This document shows positions 21,896 to 29,335 of a stretch of 55,512 bases of DNA, one piece after another. The notes below the pieces were generated by a model that saw nothing but the letters and a program-made list of their open reading frames with translations, was not told where the DNA came from and did no database searches. Where the stretch lies: NCBI GenBank assembly GCA_002256005.1, contig NKIQ01000016.1, forward strand, positions 1-55,512, read 5' to 3'. The position numbers and the translations under genes are program-made. Within the stretch, counting starts at the first letter, position 1, and every line of letters starts with the position of its first letter. The DNA is from Alphaproteobacteria bacterium PA4. Lineage in GTDB: Bacteria > Pseudomonadota > Alphaproteobacteria > Sphingomonadales > Sphingomonadaceae.

Positions 21896-22348
21896 ATGAT
21901 CGACATCGGCTTCTACCAGCTCGCCAGCCGCCGCGCCGAAGATGTCGTCGCGCAGCTGGTCACCCGCGCGCTGGGCGCCGGCTATCGCATCGCCATTCGC
22001 GCCGGTGATGCCGCGCTGCTCGCCCGCGTCGATGCGGCGCTGTGGCTGCCGGCGGCCAGCTTCGTGCCGCACGGGCTGGACAGCGATCTGGGTTCGGAGC
22101 GCGCTGCCGGCCAGCCGGTGCTGCTGACGCATGCGCCGCTGCCCGCCGCCAATGGTGCCGACTGTCTGATGCAGCTGGGCGATGACCTGCCCGATGACCT
22201 CACCGGCCTCAGGCGCGCCCTCTATCTGTTCGACGATGCCGCATTGGAAACGGCGCGAGCACGCTGGCGGCGCGTCGCCAAAACCGAGGGTTTTCAGCCG
22301 GTCTATTGGCGTGAAGGCGAGGGCGGGCGCTTCGAAAAGGCCGCCTGA
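21896..22348 (+). CDS. holC: DNA polymerase III subunit chi
   Basis: 150 aa. HolC links the clamp-loader complex to single-strand-binding protein. Recognisable features: FYQLASRRAEDVVAQLVTRAL at the start, a DAALWLPAASFVPHGL segment (the WTF/SFLPH-type motif of HolC), and GQPVLLTHAPLPAANGADCLMQLGDDLP. The C-terminal ARARWRRVAKTEGFQPVYWREG is typical of alphaproteobacterial HolC. It follows pepA by 73 bp. Confidence 0.9.
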   Translation: MIDIGFYQLASRRAEDVVAQLVTRALGAGYRIAIRAGDAALLARVDAALWLPAASFVPHGLDSDLGSERAAGQPVLLTHAPLPAANGADCLMQLGDDLPDDLTGLRRALYLFDDAALETARARWRRVAKTEGFQPVYWREGEGGRFEKAA

Positions 22349-22349
22349 G

Positions 22350-22378
22350 CTTGCCTTCGCGCCCGCACGCGGCTAGAG
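22350..22378 (+). promoter_or_regulatory. Candidate ndk promoter
   Basis: CTTGCC at 22350 and CTAGAG at 22373 with a 17 nt spacer, just after the holC stop and 47 bp before ndk. The element matches the pattern seen before pepA, DUF2066 and the amidohydrolase gene. Confidence 0.45.
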
Positions 22379-22424
22379 GGCCGCATCCTTTCAACCCAGA
22401 TTTTCCATAACCGGAGTTTTCCCC

Positions 22425-22847
22425 GTGGCCATCACGCGCACCTTTTCGATCATCAAGCCCGACGCCACCCGCCGCAACATCACCGGCAAGGTCAATGCCA
22501 TGATCGAAGCCGCCGGCCTGCGCATCGTCGCGCAGAAGCGCCTGCACCTGACCCAGGCCCAGGCCGAAGGCTTCTACGCCGTCCACCGCGAGCGCGGCTT
22601 CTTCGGTGAACTGGTCGCCTTCATGATCTCCGGCCCGGTCGTCGTCCAGGTGCTGGAAGGCGAAGACGCCGTGCCGGCCTATCGCGCCATCATGGGCGCC
22701 ACCAACCCGGCCAATGCCGACGCCGGCACCATCCGCAAGGAACTCGCCGAATCGATCGAAGCCAACACCGTGCACGGTTCGGATTCGGACGAGAACGCCG
22801 CCATCGAAATCGCCTATTTCTTCGCCCAGACCGAAATCGTCGGCTGA
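22425..22847 (+). CDS. ndk: Nucleoside diphosphate kinase
   Basis: 140 aa; transfers the gamma-phosphate of ATP to NDPs through a phospho-histidine. The start is a GTG at 22425 with CCGGAG upstream. The N-terminus ([16 protein letters not shown]) matches the family exactly. The active-site segment is [19 protein letters not shown] followed by [12 protein letters not shown], where the His is the phosphate acceptor. It is followed by two hairpins, the second a T-rich terminator. Confidence 0.97.
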   Translation: MAITRTFSIIKPDATRRNITGKVNAMIEAAGLRIVAQKRLHLTQAQAEGFYAVHRERGFFGELVAFMISGPVVVQVLEGEDAVPAYRAIMGATNPANADAGTIRKELAESIEANTVHGSDSDENAAIEIAYFFAQTEIVG

Positions 22848-22851
22848 GGCG

Positions 22852-22895
22852 CAGCGCCCGCAGCACGTCGCGGAAACGCCGCGTGCTGGCGGGCG
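22852..22895 (+). terminator. Large hairpin downstream of ndk
   Basis: GCGCCCGC-AGCACG pairs with CGTGCT-GGCGGGCGC with a small internal loop. It has no T-run and sits 5 bp after the ndk stop. It may stabilise the ndk 3' end ahead of the canonical terminator. Confidence 0.55.
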
Positions 22896-22948
22896 CCAGC
22901 CCCGGCGGCGGGGCGGTTGGCCAAAATCAGCCGAACGCGTCGGACATC

Positions 22949-22974
22949 AGCCCGGGCTCTGCCCGGGCTTTTTG
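22949..22974 (+). terminator. Rho-independent terminator of ndk
   Basis: A perfect 9 bp stem (AGCCCGGGC / GCCCGGGCT) with loop TCT and a run of T residues. It lies between convergent ndk and the cupin gene. Confidence 0.9.
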
Positions 22975-22987
22975 TTGTCGGCAGGGC

Positions 22988-23467
22988 CTAGCGTTCCACT
23001 TCGACCCAGGGCGCCAGAGCCGGATCCAGATCCGTGGATGTCACCGGCCCCATGCCGATGATCTGGACCACGGCCGCTTCGTCGCTGTTCGATCCGTCCC
23101 AATGCACGCCGCCCGCCGGATGGAACATGTAACTGCCCGCCGGCATCGCTGTTGCCGATTTCGGATCGAACTGCGGGCCGGTACCGGCGGCCCATCGGCC
23201 TGACAGCACGGTGACATGCCGGTCCTGGCTGTGGGTATGCGGCCGATCCATGACATGGGGCGGAAAGCGCACGCGGATGACATAAAGACCCGGCTTGCCG
23301 GGATTGCCCGCGATCAAGGCCGACATGACGCCATGGCTGTCCGGAACGGGCCGCCAGTCGATCTGGTCGGGCCTTACCGTCACGAAACCGGTTGCGACAG
23401 CCGACGCAACGGCTGCGCCAGCGAGCATTGCCGTGCCGACAAGTGCGAGCCGTTTCACGATGGGCAT
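22988..23467 (-). CDS. Secreted cupin-domain protein
   Basis: 159 aa with an N-terminal signal or anchor (MPIVKRLALVGTAMLAGAAVASAVA). A single cupin barrel follows. Its first metal-binding motif is seen as HTHSQDRHVTVLSGRW (three His in the expected spacing) and its second as AGGVHWDGSNSDEAAVV, which keeps a His. Such proteins often bind Fe, Mn or Zn in the periplasm; no substrate can be named. It stands alone, converging on ndk. Confidence 0.78.
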   Translation of the reverse strand: MPIVKRLALVGTAMLAGAAVASAVATGFVTVRPDQIDWRPVPDSHGVMSALIAGNPGKPGLYVIRVRFPPHVMDRPHTHSQDRHVTVLSGRWAAGTGPQFDPKSATAMPAGSYMFHPAGGVHWDGSNSDEAAVVQIIGMGPVTSTDLDPALAPWVEVER

Positions 23468-23578
23468 CCGGATATCTCCTGCAATTTGCCGAAGCGGTGG
23501 TGTCCGCCGCTGCGCCGCAAGAGGAGCGCGGCAGGCCTTCCGAAGTCAATGGCCGTCGGAACTGACAGCCATGGTGTT

Positions 23579-24250
23579 TCAACCAAGCGCCCGGGCGACG
23601 ATGGCATCGACATGGATGCCGGCGCAGTCGACCAGCGGAAACGGCGCCGTCGCGGCGTCAAAGGCCAGCGCAAGATCGGTGCCGCCGAGCATGATGGCAT
23701 CGACCTGATCATCCTCCAGCAACTGCCGCGCCGCCGCCAGAAACACGGCGCGCTGTGCGGCGGTGACGGCGCCCGCTGTCGCCATGGCGGTATAGGCGGT
23801 GTGCACCTGATCCAGCATGGCGCCGCGCGGCGGCACGATCTCGGCGCTGGCGATGCTGCCATAGAGCCGTGTCGCCATCACCGTGCGCGTGCCCAGGATG
23901 CCGATGCGGCGCAGCCCGCGGGCGGTGACGGCACTTTCGATGGCGCTGACCATGTCGATGATCGGCAGCGGTGACACGGCGGCAAAGTCGCGGATGCAGA
24001 AATGCCCGGCGATGGAGGTGACGGCGACACAGTCCGCCCCCGCCGCCGCCAGCCGTGCGGTGACGCGGGCGTAGATCGCCACCTGTTCGGCAACGGCGTT
24101 GCCGGCCAGATTGGCCAACAGGGTCGGCGCATCGGCATGGACGATGGTCATGTCGAGCGGCGCACCGCGCGCCGCAAAGGCAGCGACCAGCCGGCGATAA
24201 TAATGGTCGGTCGCTGCCGGGCCGATGCCGCCGATCAGGCCGATGTGCAT
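23579..24250 (-). CDS. Asp/Glu racemase-fold protein lacking both catalytic cysteines
   Basis: 223 aa from an ATG at 24250, one base after the purN stop, so probably translationally coupled. The fold is clear: GLIGGIGPAATDHYYRRLV, IVHADAPTL, RRIGILGTRTVMATRLYG, DAIMLGGTDLAL, PLVDCAGIHVDAIV. In active racemases the first Cys sits in a CNT-type motif before His; here that stretch is VTSIAGH, placing Ser79 at the position. The second is in LGCTE; here LGGTD, placing Gly190 there. It therefore may not racemise amino acids by the two-Cys mechanism. The fold call is strong; the function is open. Confidence 0.8.
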   Translation of the reverse strand: MHIGLIGGIGPAATDHYYRRLVAAFAARGAPLDMTIVHADAPTLLANLAGNAVAEQVAIYARVTARLAAAGADCVAVTSIAGHFCIRDFAAVSPLPIIDMVSAIESAVTARGLRRIGILGTRTVMATRLYGSIASAEIVPPRGAMLDQVHTAYTAMATAGAVTAAQRAVFLAAARQLLEDDQVDAIMLGGTDLALAFDAATAPFPLVDCAGIHVDAIVARALG

Positions 24251-24251
24251 G

Positions 24252-25208
24252 TCAGAACGGCAGTGCCGCGAGCCGCTTCGGCGCACTCGCGCGCCAGCTG
24301 CGGGCCAGCCAGCCCTCGATATGCGCCCAGTCGATGTCGCCGCTGTCGAGCCTGATGCCGATCCAGCCGGACGGGCCGAGATAGGCCGGGCGATAGTAGA
24401 GATCGGGGTCGTTTTCGATCAGCTGCGCCTGTTCCTCCAGCCCGCTCGCCTTGACCAGCAGGCCGGTGACGCCATCGTGATGATGGTCATAGCTGAAATA
24501 GGCGAAGAATTTGCCACCCTCGACGAAAAAGCCCGGCGAACCATGCGACAGCTTTTCGGCCGCGGCGGGCAGGGCGAGCGCCAGGGTGCGGATACGGGCG
24601 AGCAGGGCCTCCGGGCTGGTGCGGTCACGGATCAGCTGGGCCAGTACGCGCGGATAGAGCTGGTGCTCGGCATAATGCACGCGATTTGCCAGCGTGTCGG
24701 GCGTGTCGCCGGGCAGCACGGCGACGCGGACCTGCCCCAGGATCGGGCCATCGTCGAGCGCCGGGGTGACGAGGTGCACGGTGCAGCCGGTGACCGTCTC
24801 GCCGGCGGCCAGCACCGCCTCATGCACGTCGAGGCCCTTGTGCGCCGGCAGCAGCGAGGGGTGGATGTTGAGGCAGCGCCCCTGCCATTTCGCCACGAAC
24901 GCATCGGATAGCAGGCGCATGTAACCGGCCAGCGCGACGATCTCGACGCCGGCGCGGGTCAGTTCCGCATCGATGATCGCATCGAATTCGGCGCGCTTCA
25001 GCCCCTGATGGGCGTGGGCGAACACCGGCACACCCTCGGCGCGTGCGAGGTCGAGGCCCGGCGCATCGGGGACGTTGGAGGCGACTAGCACGATCTCATA
25101 GGGGCAATCGGGTGCCTGCGACGCATAGAGCAGCGCCGCCATGTTGGAGCCGCGCCCCGAAATCAGCACGCCGATCCGGACGCGGTCAGCCCCAACCCGT
25201 TCAGCCAT
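24252..25208 (-). CDS. purN: Phosphoribosylglycinamide formyltransferase (PurN) fused to a YjbR-like domain
   Basis: 318 aa, against about 190-220 for ordinary PurN. Residues 10-195 are [19 protein letters not shown], then LAGYMRLL, then NIHPSLLP (catalytic Asn114 and His116), and the LDDGPI loop (Asp152/153). Residues 200-315 look like a MmcQ/YjbR (CyaY-like fold) domain: [57 protein letters not shown], and a terminal [15 protein letters not shown]. There is no frameshift between the parts. It overlaps purM by 8 bp. PurN transfers formyl from 10-formyl-THF to GAR; the role of the extra domain is unknown. Confidence 0.9.
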   Translation of the reverse strand: MAERVGADRVRIGVLISGRGSNMAALLYASQAPDCPYEIVLVASNVPDAPGLDLARAEGVPVFAHAHQGLKRAEFDAIIDAELTRAGVEIVALAGYMRLLSDAFVAKWQGRCLNIHPSLLPAHKGLDVHEAVLAAGETVTGCTVHLVTPALDDGPILGQVRVAVLPGDTPDTLANRVHYAEHQLYPRVLAQLIRDRTSPEALLARIRTLALALPAAAEKLSHGSPGFFVEGGKFFAYFSYDHHHDGVTGLLVKASGLEEQAQLIENDPDLYYRPAYLGPSGWIGIRLDSGDIDWAHIEGWLARSWRASAPKRLAALPF

Positions 25209-26145
25209 TGTGGCTCGCCGTCCACGCCGCGGCGCTGCCCCAGCTGCCGGCGGCGCCGATCACGTCGCAGCCCTTGGCCTCGGCGATGACATGGCCGATG
25301 ACGCTGGCACTCTCGCCGGCGGCGGACAGTGCCGCCAAAACCGCATCCACCGTATCGGCAGCGACGACGATGACCATGCCGGTGCCGCAGTTGAAGGTGC
25401 GCGCCATTTCTTCGGGCGCGATGCCGCCTTCGCGGCGCAGCCAGTCGAACAGCGGCGGCAGCGGCGGCGCCTCGACGATGGCGCGGGCACCCTCGGGCAG
25501 CACGCGCGGGATATTTTCCAGGAAACCGCCGCCGGTGATATGCGCCATCGCCTTGATCTGGCCGGCACGCACCAGCGGCAGCAGCGACCGGACATAGATG
25601 CGCGTCGGCACCAGCAGCGCTTCGCCCAGCGACAGGTCCGGCGCGAATGGCGCGGCGCTGGCCAGCGCATGGCCGCCGCGGGCGATGATGCGGCGGATGA
25701 GCGAAAAGCCGTTGGAATGGGCGCCGGAGGAGGCGATGCCGATCAGCACATCGCCCGGCCCGACGCGGTCGCCGGTCAATTGCTCGCCGCGCTCGACGGC
25801 GCCGACGGCAAAGCCAGCGAGGTCGTAGTCATCGGCGGCGTACATGCCCGGCATTTCGGCGGTCTCGCCGCCGATCAGCGCGCAGCCGGCGATGCGGCAG
25901 CCTTCGGCGATGCCGCTGACCACGGCTTCGGCGGTTTCCAGCAGCAATTTGCCGCTGGCGAAATAATCGAGGAAGAACAGGGGTTCGGCGCCCTGCACGA
26001 TCAGATCGTTGACGCACATGGCGACCAGATCGATGCCGACCGTGTCATGCTTGCCGATGTCGATGGCCAGCCTGAGCTTGGTGCCGACGCCATCATTGGC
26101 GGCGACGAGCAGCGGGTCCTTGTAGCCGGCACCGCGAACAACAAA
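25201..26145 (-). CDS. purM: Phosphoribosylformylglycinamidine cyclo-ligase (PurM), 5' end missing
   Basis: The frame matches PurM from about 26143 onward: [57 protein letters not shown] usual C-terminal [11 protein letters not shown]. Upstream the similarity stops abruptly, so about the first 55 residues of a normal 330-350 aa PurM are absent. In this frame no ATG, GTG or TTG occurs between the internal ATG at 26019 and beyond 26200. The divergent DUF2066 promoter and start occupy the place where they should be. Starting at 26019 would give a 272 aa protein lacking the GVGTKL nucleotide loop. Either the gene is damaged, the assembly lost about 170 bp, or another copy exists. Confidence 0.8.
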   Translation of the reverse strand, partial: FVVRGAGYKDPLLVAANDGVGTKLRLAIDIGKHDTVGIDLVAMCVNDLIVQGAEPLFFLDYFASGKLLLETAEAVVSGIAEGCRIAGCALIGGETAEMPGMYAADDYDLAGFAVGAVERGEQLTGDRVGPGDVLIGIASSGAHSNGFSLIRRIIARGGHALASAAPFAPDLSLGEALLVPTRIYVRSLLPLVRAGQIKAMAHITGGGFLENIPRVLPEGARAIVEAPPLPPLFDWLRREGGIAPEEMARTFNCGTGMVIVVAADTVDAVLAALSAAGESASVIGHVIAEAKGCDVIGAAGSWGSAAAWTASHNG

Positions 26146-26160
26146 CGCCCACGCTTCGGG

Positions 26161-26189
26161 CTTGGCATTCTGCCCCGCCCCGCTAGAAC
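26161..26189 (+). promoter_or_regulatory. Candidate promoter of the DUF2066-perM-hda unit
   Basis: CTTGGC at 26161 and TAGAAC at 26184 with a 17 nt spacer. The GTG start at 26199 is only 10 nt after the -10 box, so the transcript would be leaderless or nearly so. The site falls inside what should be purM coding sequence. Confidence 0.55.
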
Positions 26190-26198
26190 GCTTGTCCT

Positions 26199-27590
26199 GT
26201 GTCGCTGCTTGCCCGCCTTTGCCTGTGTTTCGCCCTGCTGGCCGCCGGTCCGGCGCTGGCGCAGGATTCGGGTGGCAGCGCCTATGCCATCGGCGGCATC
26301 GATGTCGATGTGACGGCGGCCAATCCCAATGCCGCGCGCATCACCGCCTATCGCATCGCCCAGCGCAAGGCCTGGCCCCTGCTCTGGGCGCGGCTGACCG
26401 GCGCGGCGGCCGCGTCGGCGCCGCATCTCAGCGACGGCCAGCTCGATGGCATCGTCTCCGGCATCGAAAGCCAGGGCGAGCGCTTCTCGATGACGCGCTA
26501 TATCGCGCGGCTGGGGGTGGTCTTCGATCGCTCGCGCGCCTCGGCCTATTTCGCCGGGCAGGGGGGTGCGCTGCAATCGCCGCCGATGCTGCTGCTGCCG
26601 GTGTGGCGCGATGGCGGCGCCAGCACGCTCTATCAGGCGAAAACACCGTGGCGCGCCGCCTGGGCGCGCTATCGCGAGAATGTGACGCCGATCGACTATG
26701 TCGTCGCTTCGGGGTCACCGGGCGACAATCTGGTGCTGACCGGCTGGCAGGTGCGGCGGCCGGAACGCGCCGGCTGGCGCAACATCCTCAACCGCTTCGA
26801 TGCCGTCGATGTGCTGACGGCAGAAGCACGGGTGACGCGCAGCTGGCCGGGCGGGCCGATTTCGGCCGAATTCATCGCCCGTCACGGTCCGGACGCTGCC
26901 GAATTGGGCCGCTTCACGCTGAGCACGACCAGCCCGGAAGGGCTGGACGCGATGCTCGACACCGCGGTGCGCCAGATCGACGACATCTATGGCGAGGCGC
27001 TGCGGGCCGGGCGCCTGCGCGCCGAGGTCGACCTGTCGGCCGACATGGCGCCGCTGATCGGCGCCGCCCCGCTGATCGGATCGGCGGCGAGCGAGGAGGA
27101 GGTCGACGGCAGCAGCGCCAGCGCCAGTGTCGAAGCGGCGATGGCCACCCCCGATGCCGCAACCGCGACCGCGCTGGAAGGCCAGTTGCGCCGCATTGCC
27201 GGCGTCAGCGGCGTCACCGTCACCAGCCTGTCGCTGGGCGGCACGACGCGCATGCTGATCACCTACACCGGCAGTTACGAGGCTTTGCTCTATGCGCTCG
27301 ACGGCAAGGGCCTGCGCCTCGTCGTCGAAAACGGCCAGACCGTGTTGCGCCGCCGGATCGCCGGCGACACGCCGGTGCCGGCACCCGCTGGGCCACCCCC
27401 CGCAGCGCCGGCGCCGACCACGCCGGCGGTACCGCTCGCCGAGCCGGCGCGCCGCGCCCGGCCTGACCCGGCAGCAGCGGCCAAGCCCGCAGCGACACTG
27501 CCGCCCAAGCCGGCCGCGACGCCGCCGACGAAGCCCGCTGCTGCGCCGCGCAAACCCTCCGCCCCCATCGATCTACTGCCGGTCAAATGA
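26199..27590 (+). CDS. DUF2066 domain-containing exported protein
   Basis: 463 aa from a GTG at 26199 with no Shine-Dalgarno. A signal peptide ([22 protein letters not shown]) precedes the DUF2066 region, with [31 protein letters not shown] near residues 33-65. The C-terminus is a Pro/Ala/Lys-rich tail ([19 protein letters not shown]), typical of flexible periplasmic linkers. Function unknown. The family sits beside perM and hda in many proteobacteria. The end overlaps perM by 4 bp (ATGA). Confidence 0.82.
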   Translation: MSLLARLCLCFALLAAGPALAQDSGGSAYAIGGIDVDVTAANPNAARITAYRIAQRKAWPLLWARLTGAAAASAPHLSDGQLDGIVSGIESQGERFSMTRYIARLGVVFDRSRASAYFAGQGGALQSPPMLLLPVWRDGGASTLYQAKTPWRAAWARYRENVTPIDYVVASGSPGDNLVLTGWQVRRPERAGWRNILNRFDAVDVLTAEARVTRSWPGGPISAEFIARHGPDAAELGRFTLSTTSPEGLDAMLDTAVRQIDDIYGEALRAGRLRAEVDLSADMAPLIGAAPLIGSAASEEEVDGSSASASVEAAMATPDAATATALEGQLRRIAGVSGVTVTSLSLGGTTRMLITYTGSYEALLYALDGKGLRLVVENGQTVLRRRIAGDTPVPAPAGPPPAAPAPTTPAVPLAEPARRARPDPAAAAKPAATLPPKPAATPPTKPAAAPRKPSAPIDLLPVK

Positions 27591-28690
27591 GCGACGATCC
27601 CTGCCCGCCGTCGCGCGCCACCGGCCTCAGCCTTGCCGACCGGCTCAGCCTGCCGCGCATCCATTGGGGCTGGCTGCTGCTCATCTTCGCCTTTGTCGCG
27701 CTGTTCTGGGCGGCGCGCGGTGTCATCGGGCCGTTCGTCGCCGGCTTCATCGTCGCCTATCTGCTCGATCCACCGGCGCAGCGGCTGGAGCGCTGGGGCT
27801 GGCCGCGCTGGCTGGCGGCGGCCGTCGTGCTGGTGATCTTCGTTGCGGTCATCGCCGTCATCGTGCTGGCCAGCGCGCCGATCATCCAGGCCGAGGTGCT
27901 GCAACTGGTCACGACGCTGCCCAAGCTGATCGCCAGCACCGAGCCGATGCTCGAAAAGCTGCTGCGCATGAATGCCGGCAACAAGACGGTCGATGACCTG
28001 ATCGCCAATGTCTCGTCACAGGCGGTCGGCTTTCTCACCGGCTCGCTGTCGACCATCCTCGCCAGCAGCCTCGCACTGGTCAATGTCGTCTCCTTCATCG
28101 TGGTAACGCCGCTGGTGGCCTTTTACCTGCTGCGCGACTGGCCGGGCATCGTCAGCCATATCGACAGCTGGTGGCCGCGCGCCCAGGCCCCGGCGATGCG
28201 GGTGCTGCTGGCCGATGCCAATGCCGCGCTGTCGGGGTTCGTGCGCGGGCAATCTTTGGTCTGCCTGACGCTGGCGGTGTTCTATGCGACCGGCTGGAGC
28301 CTTGTCGGCCTCGATTACGCCATCGTGCTCGGCGTGCTGGCCGGCGTGCTCGGCTTCGTGCCCTTTGTCGGGGTGATCTTCGCCGTCGCCATGAGCCTGC
28401 TGGTCGCGCTCGGCCAATGGGGTTTCGATGGCGTGCATATCGCGCTGGTCGCCGGGGTCTTCGCCGTGGGGCAGGTGCTGGAAAGCTCGGTCCTGACGCC
28501 CAACCTCATCGGCACGCGCATCGGCCTGCACCCGGTCTGGGTGCTGTTCGCGGTGTTCGCCGGCGGCACGGTGGCAGGGTTGGCGGGCGTCTTCCTCGCC
28601 GTGCCGGTGGCGGCGGTGCTCGGCGTCGTCGTCCGCGCCGCGCTGGCGCATTACCGGCAGAGCCGTTTCTATGGCGACACGCCGGCGTGA
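27587..28690 (+). CDS. AI-2E family / PerM-like permease
   Basis: 367 aa polytopic membrane protein of the UPF0118 (AI-2 exporter-like) family. An N-terminal helix pair (LLLIFAFVALFWAARGVIGPFVAGFIVAYLL) contains the conserved region leading to DPPAQRLERWG. A soluble middle part follows, then further helices with GFVPFVGVIFAVAMSLLVAL and LTPNLIGTRIGLHPVWVLFAVFAGG, the most conserved block of the family. The transported substrate is not established for this clade. Start overlaps DUF2066; stop overlaps hda (TGATG). Confidence 0.87.
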   Translation: MSDDPCPPSRATGLSLADRLSLPRIHWGWLLLIFAFVALFWAARGVIGPFVAGFIVAYLLDPPAQRLERWGWPRWLAAAVVLVIFVAVIAVIVLASAPIIQAEVLQLVTTLPKLIASTEPMLEKLLRMNAGNKTVDDLIANVSSQAVGFLTGSLSTILASSLALVNVVSFIVVTPLVAFYLLRDWPGIVSHIDSWWPRAQAPAMRVLLADANAALSGFVRGQSLVCLTLAVFYATGWSLVGLDYAIVLGVLAGVLGFVPFVGVIFAVAMSLLVALGQWGFDGVHIALVAGVFAVGQVLESSVLTPNLIGTRIGLHPVWVLFAVFAGGTVAGLAGVFLAVPVAAVLGVVVRAALAHYRQSRFYGDTPA

Positions 28691-29286
28691 TGGCCGAGCA
28701 ACCGGCGCTGCCGCTCGCCTATGATGCGCGGCGCGACGCAGCGAGCTTCTGCCGGTCCGACAGCAACCGTGTCGCCGCCGACTGGCTGGCCGCGCCGGCG
28801 CGCTGGCCGATGCCGCGCTGCGTGCTGGTGGGGCCGCCGGCGTCGGGCAAGAGCCATCTCGCCGGGCTGTTCGCCGGCACGGTCATCGATGACGCCGACA
28901 CAGCGACGGATGGCGAGCCGCTGTTCCACGCCTGGAACGCCGCGACGCCGGAAAATCCCCTGCTGTTCACCGCCCGCCGCGCCCCGCGCTTCTGGGCGCA
29001 CAGCCTCCCCGATCTCGCCTCCCGGCTGGCGGCGACGCCGCTGGTGCGGCTGGAGGAGCCCGATGACCCCTTGCTGGCGGGCGTGCTCGCCAAGCGTTTC
29101 GGCGACCGCGGGCTGCGCGTCGGGCCGGATGTCATCGCCTGGCTGGTGACACGCATCGAACGCAGCTTTGCCGCCATCGACAGGGTGGTCGCCGATCTCG
29201 ACGCGCTGGCGCTGGCGGAGCGGCGCGACATCACCGTGCCGCTGGCGCGCGAGCTGCTCGACGGCCAGCTGCGGCTGGAAATCTGA
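28690..29286 (+). CDS. hda: DnaA-related regulatory protein Hda
   Basis: 198 aa. The N-terminus carries a beta-clamp-binding motif (QPALPL at residues 4-9). A DnaA-type AAA+ core follows, with Walker [16 protein letters not shown] and a Walker B-like VIDDAD. The C-terminal lid resembles [24 protein letters not shown]. Hda with DNA-loaded clamp stimulates ATP hydrolysis by DnaA and prevents re-initiation. It lacks the DnaA DNA-binding domain IV, as expected. It sits in a coupled DUF2066-perM-hda unit upstream of ppk1. Confidence 0.87.
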   Translation: MAEQPALPLAYDARRDAASFCRSDSNRVAADWLAAPARWPMPRCVLVGPPASGKSHLAGLFAGTVIDDADTATDGEPLFHAWNAATPENPLLFTARRAPRFWAHSLPDLASRLAATPLVRLEEPDDPLLAGVLAKRFGDRGLRVGPDVIAWLVTRIERSFAAIDRVVADLDALALAERRDITVPLARELLDGQLRLEI

Positions 29287-29335
29287 GCATGCGCGCCGTC
29301 ATCGACCTGCAATGGCGTATGCGGTAGGACAGGCC

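Noticed and set aside
26134-26200. Frameshifted purM N-terminus in another minus-strand frame
   Set aside because: I translated all three minus frames here. None shows the GGFG/LFD-like residues or the N-terminal helix of PurM, so the codons are absent rather than shifted.
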